Positions 45,917 through 58,275 of a stretch of DNA of 64,000 bases are shown in pieces. The stretch is taken from contig WOFQ01000051.1 of the NCBI GenBank assembly GCA_012184525.1, positions 124,001-188,000 of the forward strand, given 5' to 3'. Within the stretch, counting starts at the first letter, position 1. The number at the start of each line of letters is the position of its first letter. The notes below the pieces were generated by a model. The model was given only the letters and a program-made list of their open reading frames with translations. It made no database searches and was not told the DNA's origin. The translations under genes and the position numbers were made by a program. This DNA comes from Xenoacremonium recifei (taxonomy: Eukaryota > Ascomycota > Sordariomycetes > Hypocreales > Nectriaceae).

Positions 45917-46535
45917 ATTTAAGAATATGGGTAGATGAACACCAACGGGAGCTGAAGTAAAGAGGTTTGTTGCGTTGATGACCGCATGTGAATCCGTTGC
46001 TTCAAGGTAAGGGTGGGCAATGTCAAAGCGTCATTGGTTGAGGCCAGACAAAATGGACCTCCACTGCATGGGAGCACTGAGAGAGTATAGCATCAAGGAA
46101 AACATGGCAGGATGGAATGATTTCGCCTTAAGAGGAGAAAATATAACAATAAATCATTGAAAATTTCATAAGCAAATATTCAAATAACTTTGAATTATGA
46201 AGAAAGCAATATTCATCTCCCTGTCATTCAGATGGTTCTCAACCCATGTTAGGTAAGCCAATTCTCGGACTCTGAGGCTCCAAACAGCTGCCCCGCTTTC
46301 GCCGCCCTTCCAGTGCGATTTTTCTCAAGGCCCCTAATCACGTGAGTCTCCCGCACAAAAATTCGCCCGCACAAGCAGGTCACTTAGGGTTGGACCCAAT
46401 TAAGCGACACGGCAATCGGAATTTTCGCTCCTCGCTGACCCTGCCCGCCCGCGACAACTTCATCAACGCCCATCGACTTTGAGTCTCTCCCGCCAGGTTC
46501 AACTAACCCCCAGAGACATCATCAAAACCGACACC
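45917..46535. promoter_or_regulatory. divergent promoter region, methyltransferase / eS24
   Basis: AT-rich in the middle (about 46130-46200) and C/T-rich near eS24 (46430-46535), where the leader has CAACGCC and CTCTCCCGCC elements. TATA-less on the eS24 side, as is usual for fungal ribosomal protein genes. Coordinated expression of two translation-related genes is possible but unproven. Confidence 0.5.
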
Positions 46536-47268
46536 ATGGCGGACAGCGACTCCCCCGTCACCCTCCGAACTCGCAAGTTCATCCGCAACCCTCTGCTGGG
46601 CCGCAAGCAGATGGTCGTGTGAGTTTGACCCCTCTGGCCTCGCCGTCGGGGCGTCTCGTCGTCGTCTATCCATCCCGCAACCCATGCAACATCCTCTCAA
46701 CGAGCGACGACGACTTCTTCGACATGATTGTGCGCGCACGGTCACGGTAACTCGACGGAATATCGCGTTGTTGCTCTGAGAGACGGATGCGTGAATGGGA
46801 TCGGATGGATAAGCGGCTGGGGCGCCTGGACGACTGATAGGCAACATCAAACACGAACGAAAGAACCTGGGCTGATTGAATCTCCAACAGTGACATCCTC
46901 CACCCCAGCCGAGCTAATATCTCGAAGGAGGAGCTCCGAGAGAAGCTCGGTGCCATGTACAAGGCCCAGAAGGACCAGATCTCCGTCTTCGGTCTGCGAA
47001 CCCAGTTCGGTGGCGGCAAGACCACCGGCTTCGCCCTCGTCTACGACTCCCCTGAGGCCATGAAGAAGTTCGAGCCCAACTACCGATTGGTCCGGGTCGG
47101 CCTCGGCACCAAGGTCGAGCGTGCCAGCAGACAGCAGCGTACGTCGATAACTACGACACCCACAGGACCAGAACTGACAACCTCGCAGGCAAGCAGCGCA
47201 AGAACCGACAAAAGACTCTGCGTGGAACGGCGAAGGTCAAGGGTGCCAAGGCGAAGAAGGAGAAATAG
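46536..47268 (+). CDS. RPS24: 40S ribosomal protein eS24, 136 aa
   Basis: Small-subunit ribosomal protein. The joined protein runs [72 protein letters not shown], ending in a Lys-rich tail KAKKEK, all characteristic of eS24. Three exons: 46536-46618, 46891-47138 and 47189-47268. Intron 1 is 272 nt (GTGAGT to AACAG), long for this window and typical of ribosomal protein genes; intron 2 is 50 nt (GTACGT, ACTGAC, GCAG). The ATG sits in ACACCATGG. Confidence 0.96.
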
Positions 47269-47810
47269 ACGACTGGCGATGTATATCCTCGGGTTTATGG
47301 TGGGTCTGGGTCGGGGTCTGGGGCAGCAGGGCAACGGGCTGCGGGATGGTGCATCTCTCTTGTTTTCGATGTCTATCCGGACCGACAGGCCTGCTGCGGG
47401 AGCGTCTGGCTTCGATGTAGCGGCATGAGGGACTTGTCGCCCACGGACCAGGACGCGGGACTCGACGGCGAGGGAGCAGGTGGCTTGAATCGTCTTTTCC
47501 TCCTCGGAAGATACACTAGCATGAAATCAATGGTGTTTCGGGTTTCGGACCAAATAAAAAGTGTTCTATTTATGTGGTTGTCGAGAGACGTGACGTGGAG
47601 CATTGGGTCTCCTTCAAACTTTTGGCTAACAGGGACTTATACAGATATCACAAACGGAACAAGGAGAACATGTGAAAGGAAAAAACGAGTCTATTTCAAA
47701 AGGATACAAGCTTATGCTACGAGGCGCTCAACCCCTCGTGCGGGTATCTCTCAGTATCTCAAGTTCAACAACAACATACAAGAATCGAAAAGGTCTCATC
47801 CCTCAGCTTC
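47269..47810. other. 3' flanks of convergent genes
   Basis: Between the eS24 stop and the 3' end of the small secreted protein gene. An AATAAAA-like signal (ACCAAATAAAAAG) at about 47550-47561 may be the eS24 polyadenylation signal. No gene seen. Confidence 0.5.
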
Positions 47811-48362
47811 TCACAGCAGAACCAAACCAACCACAATGCCAACAAACGCCCACACCACAGGCGATGGTCTACTATAACCCTCCGCCGCCGACACCTTCAC
47901 AACCGGGACGTGCCACCCACACGACTCCTTCCCAGCCAGCGTCACGCACGTGTAATACGTAGTCTGGTAGTATCCCAGACTCGCCAGCGCAGCGTCCTGA
48001 TCCGGCGCGGGAGTCACAACGGGGGTATACGCAGGGACAGCGCCATCACCACCACTCCCAGCTGAATCTCCAGAAGCTTCTCCGCTAGCAGTCACAAACA
48101 CCGCGCGGCCCTTCATCAGCGTTCCCGTCGGGCTGCTATGGCCCGCCGTCATCTCCGGCAGAAGCGACGCGAGGTTGTGGTTGGCCGTCATCTCGGAGAT
48201 CAGCGACGCAAGGACGGTGTTTCCCGGCGCGGAGGGCCCGTCGCAGTGCGAGGTTGAGGTTGAGGTTGTTGCGGGCACGTGCGTGGTGTGTGTTGCTGGT
48301 AGGGCGAGCGTTGAGGAGATGAAGCCCACGAGGGCGGTTGTGATGTAGGGTAGCATCAACAT
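47811..48362 (-). CDS. small secreted, probably membrane- or GPI-anchored protein, 183 aa
   Basis: Single exon. An N-terminal signal peptide MLMLPYITTALVGFISSTLA is followed by a Thr/Ser-rich stretch (VPATTSTSTSHCDGPS), a middle with Gly/Ser (SGEASGDSAGSGGDGA), and a Cys pair in YYTCVTLAGKESCGWHVP. The last 15 residues (VVWAFVGIVVGLVLL) are hydrophobic up to the stop, the pattern of a GPI-attachment or tail-anchor signal. I do not recognise the family. The gene is AT-leader driven and monocistronic. A role at the cell surface is inferred only from topology. Confidence 0.68.
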   Translation of the reverse strand: MLMLPYITTALVGFISSTLALPATHTTHVPATTSTSTSHCDGPSAPGNTVLASLISEMTANHNLASLLPEMTAGHSSPTGTLMKGRAVFVTASGEASGDSAGSGGDGAVPAYTPVVTPAPDQDAALASLGYYQTTYYTCVTLAGKESCGWHVPVVKVSAAEGYSRPSPVVWAFVGIVVGLVLL

Positions 48363-49274
48363 CCTGATTTCTTTTGGTAGAAGGGTGTATGTTGCAAATA
48401 ACTGTTGGTATAGATTTTGGATTTGTGTAAAAGGCCTGGACTTTCTTGGTTTTGTGTTGTGTTGTATGTCTTTTTGTGAGGGACTCTTGTTGAGTTTCGA
48501 GTCTCTTATACGTGCCACCGGCTCTGAACACAGCCAATTCACACCGGGTTTGTCCACCGAACACAGAAAGAAAACGCAGGACGGTGTAAGTAACAACAAA
48601 AAAGTATTATACAAAGTCTCTCTCAATGCCTAAAAAATCATTAAACAAATGAAGGCCGTCCAAGCGTGTCTTTATGCTTGATTGCTTACTGCCCTTCACC
48701 CACCCTATGACGCATCGCTAACCACCCTCTCGAACAAGCGAAACAGCCTTGCAGGCCAATAGTAGATCACCCACATTTCTTAAGTCCATTTCGTGCATAT
48801 TACTAGAGCGAAAGCTATGGTCAGGCGTCGGAGACAGAGGGTTTGCCTCCCGTAGTATGCATGTTCTGCACTTCCACGCTAGGCGGACTTGATTGGCTAG
48901 GGCGCGTTCACGATGCGGCATCGCTGCGACAGATGCAAACCCCTCCGGAGCGAGTTTCACAGTAAAGGGCACGAGAGACAATCAGAAGCAGTCACGAGTT
49001 GAGGCTACCAGCTCAGAGTCGACAGCTGCTTCAGGCGATCTCTGCAGTGCCTTTGCACGGGCGTATCAACTGCTCGAGTATAGCTGGGGCTGTCCCTCAC
49101 ACGATACGTTGCGATACGTTCCCACAGACCTATCATTGCCACACTTGCTGTGTCCTCAAAACTGCTGTCATTCGTGCTACCTAAAGTAGTCAAACTATGA
49201 GAAAAGCTAATCGTCTTCCTGCTTGCCAGGAGGCTCGCGGCCGGGGTATCTTTTACATTCATCAACCATCCTCC
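48363..49274. other. intergenic region
   Basis: Promoter of the small secreted protein at the left (T-rich on the plus strand) and 3' flank of the coilin-like gene at the right. ORFs of 98 codons or fewer, none convincing. Confidence 0.45.
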
Positions 49275-52200
49275 CTAAAACTTCCAGCTTGTCTTTCGCC
49301 GCCCCCTATTCGGCTGGCTGGCAGGCTTCGGTTCGGTGCCCACACTCTCATCCCCCTCCACCGTCGCTGGCAGACTCTTCCCTCGACTACGTGTTGACCG
49401 TCGAGGCAACTCTCGCTTTGTCGCCTTTTTCTGCACCCATCCTGACCCTTTGGGAAGGGGACTGCCTTTATACGTCTCGTCGATGCTATCATTAGCGTAG
49501 TGCTCCGAGAACGCGACTGAGGCAGGACTCGAGCTAAGGGTCACTACCTGACTGCCCTCGGGAATCTTGAACGGTGATTTCTTCTCGCGCTTTCGTGGCT
49601 GTGCCTTCACTGGGGTTTCTGCCTTCAGGGATGCGAGCTCTGGAAGGTCTGGAGGGTCCGTTGATGGTTCCGGTTGCGTCGCGTTGGGGAACAGACTCCT
49701 AATGGACTTGTTTCGCCCGGTTGATTGATCCGACTCATCGCCTTCGTCAAGTCTTCGCATTGCTTCTTCATACTCAAGGTCTCGTTTAACAGGCCGCATC
49801 GACGTCAAAACAGATTGCTGCGTTGACTTCATCGGACTAGTGGTCTGCCGTGAAGTTGCGGCAGTGTGGAAGATCTCTTCCAGAGATGGCAAAGGACTGC
49901 TGCTGAGTCTTGACATCTCTGAATTAGACCTTTTCAATCGCGTTGGAGTCTTCTGGCTCTGGCTGGCTCGCGGTGTTGTATCTGCAACAGCCGAATCTTC
50001 CACAAGCTCCAGAGACTCATGTTCTCCAAATTCATAGTTCGAAGGGGGTTGCCGGCCACTGTGGATGCTACCCACAGACGATGGCACGGCAAGTTGAGGG
50101 TATTCCACTGGTGTCAGTTTCGGGTTCTTATCCTCTGGCTTGAGGCCTTCTGTGGGATGGTCGATCAAGCTGTCAGGGATGATCACCTCCGCACTGTCTT
50201 CGTCGAAGTTTTGGGGTAAATCTACTTCCATCTCGTCCGGTTCTGTTGTTTGAATTTGATGTGCATTCAGTTCGTTGTTCTCCTTCAGCGCAGAGAGAGC
50301 CGTCTCTTCAAGCTGCCGGGTCGGGCTATTAACCGTATCCATTTCTGCCGAGACGATCGTCGGGAGCTCGTTTGGAGGAAGATCCAGAGCTGGAGGTTGT
50401 TGTGCTGACGGAATGGATGCCGAGTCCGTCCCCCCTTTTGCCACTGTGCCTTCCATCTCGAGCTCCATCTCGGCCCTCACTTCCTGTGTGTCTAACTCCT
50501 CAGCCATATGCTCTTCTTCACGTTGTTGGCGTGGGCTAACCTTGTTGATATGGTCCTGCTCCCGCGGCTTGACCCCGTTCTTGGCGGGCGTTGCAACCAC
50601 GCTTGGCGAGGGCGCCTGCTGCACGACTCTTGCGTCGAACATGTCGATCCACTGCATTCCTCTCCGCCCGTCATCTTCCACATCGTCCTCCTCATCAACC
50701 GGTGCTTCAAACCTGTCGTACACGCGTTTGCCTGTGTGAGGGTCGTATTCCTTGTCCTCAGGCTCGCGGTCTCGCTTCGCCAGGACGACATCAACCGAGT
50801 CATCTCTCACTGACAAGACGAGGCCCGTGACAGGACCGATTTGGGGTTGCCAGTTGGTTGCCTTCGACATGAGCAACTGGTTCCAAGTCAGTACCATCCC
50901 TGGCTTCACGTCGTCAATCTTGACTGTCGGAAGAGTCTTGACATCAGCCGGAAGCGAGGGCAGGTCGTCCACGTCTGTGAATTGACTGCTCGGTGGCGGT
51001 CCCGTTGGCTTGTCGTCGTAGTTCAGCACAACGTCTTCGTCCGCTGGCGCCTGGTGTTCGTGCGTCTCTGCAGCGTTGCCCTTGGACTTTCTCTTCTTCT
51101 TCGACTTCTTTGGGCCAGCGTCCCAAACCCCGCTGTCGTCGTTCCACTGCGAACCCTCGTCGTAATAGCTATCATCGTAGTAGCTGTCGTCATAGAAATT
51201 CTGCGAATCACGCTTCCGCTTCCTCATCGATCCATATTGCTGCTGAGGATCCCATCGTTGAGCAAAAGGAAAGGGTGGCTCACTCAAGACCATCCCTTCG
51301 TGACAGCATTCGACTGCCCGATAAATGACGCTCTGCTTCCAAGCATCAGGGTCTTCGGGTTCTTGCTCCTGCGTATAACCATTGCTTCCATTGGCCTTGT
51401 CCTCGTGTTCTTGTACCCGCGTGTTGCTGAGCGTTTTCACATCCTTCATCAGGTCCTTCCGCAGCTTCTCCTCATCCGCTTTCGACTTGGGGTTCTTCAG
51501 GCCGAGAGCCCCGAAAAGTAATCTTCGTCCAGCGCCCATATCGACTTTGAGACGTCGAGATCCCGAGTCGGCTGTGGTTGGGGTTTGTTCAGAGTGAACT
51601 TCCGGGGTAGATTCTGGGGGAATTTCTGGGGCAATCTCTGGCGCGCCTTCCGCGGTAACGACTTCTTCGACCGCTTCTTTGGGCAAGTCACTCCTTCCAT
51701 TTGTCTCGCCAGCATCCTCCATCTCGATTTCAGGGACTTGTTCAGTAAAGGCATTAAGAAGCGCCTGCTTCCGAGCCAGCAATTCCGAATCCTCATCCCC
51801 TGCGTCGCTAGCTGAAGTCGATTGGGATTCCAAAGCCTTGAGACGCATGAAACGCTTTGCCTCCCTCCTACGTGCATTCCGCTTCTGAGTTCTAGACAGA
51901 CCTTGACCAGGAAGGTTTTCTGTAGTGTTGGCGCCTGCAGTCGAATTCTGCGTACCTTTTGTGAGTTTCAGCTCTGGCTGGCTTGTGCTCTTCGATGGAA
52001 GTGTTGGCTTTGAAGATGCTTCCTCGGGTTCATCAACGGAGTCGGAGTCGGAATCAGAGTCCTCGCTAGAGCTGCTAGAATCGTCGCTCGAGCAACTGCT
52101 GTCGTCGGATGCGCTTTCGGCCGCCTCCGCATTGCTCTTGTTCTTGTCGTTCAAAGACGCCGCATCGTCAGAATCAGATTCAGAGTCGCTTGAATCACTA

Positions 52201-53807
52201 TCCTCAGAGCTTAGGCCCTCGAAAGTATTCTCAAAAAAGTCCGGAGCGTTTGGCCTCACGCCAGACGAGCCAGCGTTGTCATCTCCTGAGCTATCATCAC
52301 TGTCTTCGCTCTCTGAGGAATCCTCTTCCTCAGACTCGCTTTCTGAAGATGATTCTTCTTCTGATGCCTCCTCGTCCTCATCTGGGCTGGTGAAATCGGC
52401 CGAACTATCCTCAGCGATCGCCCTTTCCTCCGCATCGAGACGCCGATTCTCTTCCGAGTCCTCTTGGAATCTCTCGTCGATTTCATGGGCATCGTATACT
52501 CGAGCACTCTCAAGCACTTCGATCAGCGGTCTCTTCGAAGTTGGGAATAGAACGGGCTCCGGGCTCTCCGGTTCCTGGGTGTCGAATCCCTTGAATTCCG
52601 TGCTCTCTTCTGCTAGAAGACCAGATTCGATTTGGCTTCCAAATATTGCCAGCTCCATCATTTCGTCAAAGCTCATTGTAGGATCGTTCGATTTGGATAG
52701 AGCTTCGTGCGTCTTCCTTAGGTTGTGCTTGTTTCGAACGAACTCGCTTTGAATGGAGCTGACAGAGGTCAGAGGATAAGCAGATCGTAGAGCGGTGATG
52801 TGGTCCAAAGATGCGAGTAAACCATTGACAGGTTGCTCCTTGTCATTCTCCTCGTCCTCGGGGGATTCTTCTTCGACAAGATTTCTTCGCGGTATCCGAA
52901 CCTGCTTCTCATGGTCGCTGAAGTCTCCCTTGCTGCTTTGCTCGATTGGAACGTCATCTGCGAGATCGTCTCCTACGATTGCATTGTCTTGTCGAAGAAG
53001 CCGCAGCTCCTCGTCGAGATCTTCCATAACTTCATCATCTTCCTCATCGTCGCTGCTCTCCTCTCCGTCGTCCTCTTCAAGGAGCTGCTCGGCATCGATG
53101 TGATCGTCTGAGGCAGGATCATAGTTAACCTCGTCCATTTCTTCGTCATCAAGGGCGTCAAGATCGGATTCCTCGTCGGCATCGTCGAAAAGAACCCGTA
53201 TTCCAATGCTGCTAGGCTCGTCCGTCTCGACATCCTCTGGGCCTTCCAACAACAGTTGTTCTGGCTGGTAATCCTCGTCCTCATCTTCGTCATCCAGCTG
53301 TTCCTCCTCATACGTGAGTCGAGCTCTTTTGAGTGGTGGCAGGTCTAGAGTTGGGCGATCTCGTGGGGTTCTGAGCCAGGGCCTACCGAAAGCGAGCCCG
53401 TCGATGAGATGCTTCCCGTCTGAGGAAATCTGATGCCGGCCGTTGAGTCTCCGTCGTTTATGGTCGTCTGTGAGTAGCGATCGAATTCTATTTGATATGG
53501 GTCAGAACTTAAGAAGCGCAGTGCTGAGCAGCAGCGGCACCTACATGATCTGGTCATCCTCCTTGAAGACCTTGCCAACCTGCTGGAAATGCAGGCACTC
53601 GAAACTGCCTCCATTACTGTCGGTAAGCTCGACCACGTAGTCTTCAAGTCCCCAATCTCCAGACTCCAACGGCACAACCTCGTTGACCTGGGCGAGCAGC
53701 TTCGCAATGGTCAAATCATCCGAGACGGTGCAGGGCCAGACGAGCTTGACTTCGGGGACCGCGTGCCTGCGGACGTACAGACGCAAGCGAAGGTCCTTGG
53801 AAGACAT
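49275..53807 (-). CDS. acidic coilin-like nuclear protein, 1491 aa
   Basis: Exons 53807-53545 and 53487-49275 flank a 57-nt intron (GTAGGT to AATAG) giving FKEDDQIIIRSLL. Residues 1-95 (MSSKDLRLRLYVRR, VKLVWPCTVSDDLTIAKLL, GLEDYVVELTD, VFKEDDQIIIRSL) resemble the ubiquitin-like N-terminal domain of coilin. Residues about 110-540 are extremely Asp/Glu/Ser-rich with SDSDSD-type runs, followed by basic SRTQKRNARRREAKR. A segment at about 945-1040 (KPGMVLTWNQL, GPVTGLVLSVRDDSVDVVL, GKRVYDRFEAP, MQWIDMFDARVV) parallels coilin's C-terminal Tudor-like domain. I also recall fungal relatives filed under a domain of unknown function. The tail carries SPLPSLEEIF and basic repeats. A Cajal-body-like or snRNP role is inferred, not shown. 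Confidence 0.8.
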
Positions 53808-54568
53808 TTTGCCTGGATGTTGTTGATTAAGGTCGCATCGTGAACCGTAGAACGAGAGGTCGAGATGTGAGGGAGGTGGGATGGGCGAGGAGGGCGGCAG
53901 GAAAAATTGAGAATAGTTTTCTGGGTAGGTTGAGAGCTCGATTCGAGACGCGCTGGAAGGCCGTGACGGCATTTGCTTCAGTGGGGCTGCAACCCGCAAC
54001 TTACAGGGGCATTGCCTAGGGCAGCAGTAAGGAAGTGAATCAATGTCCAAAAAAATATCGTTGAAAATGACGTCGTTAGGCTTCTCGAAATGTGAAATAG
54101 AATACGGTAGGATCCCATGTTGCGCAACGTCAAAGCACTCGATATGAAGTAATACACGGGAAAGCAATAAAGGCAGGAACCTTGGGAATCGAAGCACAGC
54201 AGAGCATCTTAAACGGTGTCTTGGATCTGGCATCGCGCCCCACTAGGACCCTGACCGAGCTCACCGAAACCCCGGATTCCTGGTCTTAAGGTGATCCCTA
54301 CTCTTGACAATAGCTTTGTATGTATTGTAGATGTACTGGTTGGTGGTATTTTGTTTGTAAACGAGTAGTCCTCCCTCTACTAGTCTTTGAGACATGTGTA
54401 GTTTTTTCTACAGGATCAAGCCCAGATAAATGTCCTCCATAATAACTCCGTAACAGACCCCAAACTCCAGATTCGCAATGCTTGCAATAGACCGAGCACT
54501 TGTGACATTGTCCGTCTTCTTCATGGAGGCATTCCCGCCATATCCAACATATGACCCATCTTCTCAAT
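53808..54568. other. intergenic region
   Basis: Promoter of the coilin-like gene (left) and 3' flank of the GTP cyclohydrolase II gene (right). The minus-strand frame 54298-54615 is short and Cys-rich, with no motif. Confidence 0.45.
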
Positions 54569-55720
54569 CTATTGAAATGTGAGCTCAAATCCAGGGGGAA
54601 ACAGTTGGGGCGCAATTACCTTCGTCTTTAGATATCCCTCCACCTCTGTGCTTCGGAATCCTCCCCGACCCTTCCAGGAAAGCGGAACCATCGCAACTCT
54701 CTCCTTGACCACAACCTCCCGGTTCGGCCCTTCGACTGCGCGAATCTTGTCTGGGTTGTTGGTCAACAGGCGCACCTCCTTCTGGCCCAGGTCGAGCAGC
54801 ATGGCAGTCGCCAAACCGTAGCTTCGCGCGTCGGCAGGATGGCGCAAGAGCAAGTTGGCCTCCACGGTATCGGAGCCAAGATCCTGGAGATTGTATGCCT
54901 TGAGCTTCTCCCCCAGTCCAATTCCTCGTCCTTCTTGGCGCAGGTAAATGATGATCCCCCCGGGGCTACCCGGCAGACTCATAAGGCGAGCTGCTTCATC
55001 CAACTGCTCGCCGCAATCGCATCGAGCGGACCAAGCCGTCTCGCCGGTATAGCACTCAGAGTGAATGCGCACCAATGGGACTTGAGAAGACTGGAAGCCC
55101 TCTGGCTGAGTTGGCCCAGATGCCATGCCACTGGTAGTCCGACCAGGGAACAATCGTCCCGTATAGGCGCCCCGGACCATGCGGTCCATCTCCGTCTCGC
55201 CCTCCCTCGGCGCATCGAGGCTCTGACTTCGGATGGTGTTACCGAAAACAATGGCTAGATGCTCCTTGTTGTCGACGTTATTCGTGTAGAGATGCAGAAA
55301 CATCTCAGTCCCGGCGACGGTCGGGATGCGGGCGCGCACAATGCATTGGACCTCTGGCAGGGTTTCGAGCAACTTTGGTTTCTTACTTCCACACCCTCCG
55401 GAAGGAATCGAGCTGTCAACGGGTACACCGCGAGGACCAGCCGTCGTCGGCGTCGAAGTTCCGGGCGTGCCAGGCGGCGTGAAGGCGGGGGAGAGCAGCG
55501 ATGGCGGGGGCGGTTGAGCGGAATTGGAGGGGGTTTGTGACTCGGTGCGGTCGGCGGGAGAGAGCGCGAGGGGCTCTATGGGCTGATTGAGGCCATTGCT
55601 TGGGGCTGAAGAGTCGTTGGGACGTGGCGAAGCGTCGGAAGCAGCCTGGGTGCGAGGAGAGTAGAAGGAGGGCAGCTGTGTCGAATCTCGCGGGGAGCCC
55701 GACTTCGCATCTGACGACAT
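54569..55720 (-). CDS. RIB1: GTP cyclohydrolase II, 383 aa
   Basis: First enzyme of riboflavin synthesis, opening the GTP imidazole ring with loss of formate and pyrophosphate. The zinc-binding cysteines are Cys223, Cys234 and Cys236 in [23 protein letters not shown]. The active-site loop is [21 protein letters not shown] at about 260-280, and [15 protein letters not shown] follows. Intronless. About 110 N-terminal Ser/Pro-rich residues precede the catalytic domain, as in other fungal enzymes. The first ATG is at 55720; upstream in-frame sequence has no earlier ATG. No RibB-type fusion is present. Confidence 0.95.
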   Translation of the reverse strand: MSSDAKSGSPRDSTQLPSFYSPRTQAASDASPRPNDSSAPSNGLNQPIEPLALSPADRTESQTPSNSAQPPPPSLLSPAFTPPGTPGTSTPTTAGPRGVPVDSSIPSGGCGSKKPKLLETLPEVQCIVRARIPTVAGTEMFLHLYTNNVDNKEHLAIVFGNTIRSQSLDAPREGETEMDRMVRGAYTGRLFPGRTTSGMASGPTQPEGFQSSQVPLVRIHSECYTGETAWSARCDCGEQLDEAARLMSLPGSPGGIIIYLRQEGRGIGLGEKLKAYNLQDLGSDTVEANLLLRHPADARSYGLATAMLLDLGQKEVRLLTNNPDKIRAVEGPNREVVVKERVAMVPLSWKGRGGFRSTEVEGYLKTKVIAPQLFPPGFELTFQ

Positions 55721-58275
55721 TTTCGGTGGTGGTGAGTAGAGACAGGCGGGAGGGGTCAGAGGCCGCAGCGCAGTTCGGAGGGGCGCGGGATTGTCGCTCA
55801 GCAGGTCGCAATCGAAGAGTGTACTTTGGTCGTGTTCGGTCGGCAACAATTGGCAAATACAAAAAATACAAGACAGCAGATTGTTTACGTAGATATGTGA
55901 TGAAGGTTTTCAGTGCTGGTCTGGGTTCGGTAGCGGACGGCGCATCGATAATTGGGCAATTAGTCATGCTCATTGCGGCAGTGTGCTCCCGCCGTCTTCG
56001 CCGGAGGAAGTCGCAACTGGGCTCGCGCGCGCCTGCCCGCATTCCCCTCACGGTTCTAGCGGAAATGGAACCTCGGCGACTCCAAGGGAAAGAAGGCACG
56101 GGCCTGGAGCGGCCGTTGTGGGGAAATGTTCGGCATCAAGATCATCAGTCAGCATTTTCAATCAAGATGATTATGAAAAAGTCAGGCTTGATGACGGTTA
56201 TTGAAGCCGGTCTTGGGTCTTCTGGAGTTCTACGTATTCAATTTAATTCATGAAGGAATTGTGTATAAGTATGATTCTTATTGTGCAACCGGAGACTCGA
56301 GCAATGACTCGGAGGCAATTCTCAAAATTTGCGGACTGCGCTCCGATGTAGGCCGGTGAAAATCACCTACCCTATATGATGACAAATTTCTGTGTTGCTG
56401 TCAAGTATGTTCAAAATATCTTCAATTATGGCAAGGATGTTGCATATATTTAAGATGAAATTTGAGTATGGACGACATATCTTGTTATGGTAAAGGTGTA
56501 TCTTCATAAAACATTTTTGGTGTTTCAGAAAGATCAGTTTCCTGCAGTACACGGTAAGACGCAGGAATTACTCGAATAAACAGACTCAAGTTCACATGCA
56601 TAAAACTTAAGACAGAAAAGTATAGCAGAAAAGCCATCTAGAGTGCGTGAGATCTTATTTGTCACCAGAAGCCAATTCTTGGAAGAAATGATAACCGTAC
56701 GCGGGTTCGGACGCTCTAGCTACTACCAGTACCTTACCTCACACGCACTGCAGAATATGGTTTGTGCAACTCATCCCAGCAAGTTCTGAAGAAGATCATG
56801 ACAATGGCTTGAGAATGATACTCATATTCTGACCTGTCCCTTCTCAGACCTTAATCGGGGCGGATTTCACGACATATCCGCCCACCGAGGCGACGAGAAG
56901 AGGTCTCGGCGCCCAGGCTGTCACTTTCATCCAGCGCGTGGGCGTGGTAATAGACACAATATAACACGTGGGCCGTAGCCATTGTGGGCGTTATTGAGGG
57001 CAATTTGTACCATCCTTTTGGATGCTACGTGGCTCTCCAAAGAAGAATCCGTCAAGATGAAGCATCTTGGCATCGTGAGTCTCACAACATAGCATCTCGG
57101 TCTTTTGGCGGAGTCTACCTTGATGAACAATGCGCTACGGATTTGGCCGTTGTTTATTTGTCTGTCAAGGATTCGCGACACAGCCAGAAAAGGAAGATGC
57201 TAATCACAACCTGTGGTCGAGCACTATACTGAATAGATTGCGATAAACAGCCATCCACCTCAGCCTCGTCCTAGCCGTTTGACCTCCCTGTCCACCAACC
57301 TCCCGCCAATCCTCCGGCACCACCGAAAACAGCCTCCGTCTGACCCAAAGCGTCTCTACCAAACACGATTAGCTACAGAGCCAGCAAAATGAAGCACCTC
57401 CTTCCCGATCTCGCGGACGCTCAATCCCAAGATCTCACGACATCATCCCATCTGCCCGTTTCACATACACAACCCGCCCTTCCCCAGACCATGGGGCCTC
57501 AAAAACCCTCCTGACTCCCTGACAGAGCCCTGCCGCGTCCAGGGGGCCGGGGTGCCTGTCAGCCGCCCAAGGAGCCGCCGTTCTGGCGCCAGCAGGGGAG
57601 GGCTGCCTTCGCGATGCAGGGACAGCGCGTGCACAAAAGCAGCGACAGGACCTGGGGTGTTTCAGACGGCGTGACGCTGCAAGGGACGATGTTGCATCGC
57701 CCTGCATCAGCCCTGTGATTCTTTTTGACTGAGGGTTGTTTGCTTCTTTGATCCCGCCCGTCCTTGTTCTAATTACTGCATCAGACAACTCACAAAGAAA
57801 GACTTTGTTGGGCGGGTGACAAAGAGGAGGGTCTTGAAAGGGCTGCGGCAGGGATCTGCGCGGCAGTGTGAGCTGTCAGGGCGGTCGCAGAATCTGCGGT
57901 GTAAGTGAGATGGCTGACGCCGATTCATCCGATCCTTCAGCCTCCAGTCTCCGGAATAAGACGGCAGGCCCAGTAAGGCAGATTTCAGTAACACATGCGT
58001 TACCACTCACGGGCTGCCACGAAGACTTCACGCTTACACAAGAGACAATTAATATAAATCCGAAAGAGTGTTTGTTTATTTGTGAACGAATGGACATGCT
58101 GGCATGTCAGCTTTGGTATTTGTTTTTGCTTTCTAAATATACACAACGAATGGAATAAGAAATCGTCATGAAGAATATAACAGAGAATTGAAGGTCTATC
58201 GTTTGAGATCCTGTCGTATAATCATAACGAGCCCTTGCTACCTCAGGGTATTCATGAGATGAGGGAGTTTTGCGC
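55721..58275. other. 2.6-kb gene-free region with an AT-rich island
   Basis: The first 500 bp are the promoter side of the GTP cyclohydrolase gene. From about 56.25 to 56.68 kb the sequence is markedly AT-rich, with repeated ATATCTTGTTATGG / ATATCTTCAATTATGG-like words, possibly a decayed mobile element, though no ORF or terminal repeats remain. Short ORFs at 56927-57232 and 57435-57788 lack motifs. Confidence 0.45.

Noticed and set aside
50841..52752. Plus-strand ORFs of 226 and 275 codons, one Ser-rich
   Set aside because: Antisense to the acidic coilin-like gene; Ser runs are the complement of Asp/Glu/Ser repeats.
55416..56253. ORFs of 217-227 codons on both strands around 55.4-56.2 kb
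   Set aside because: They overlap each other and the GTP cyclohydrolase II N-terminus or promoter; Arg/Ser-rich shadows.
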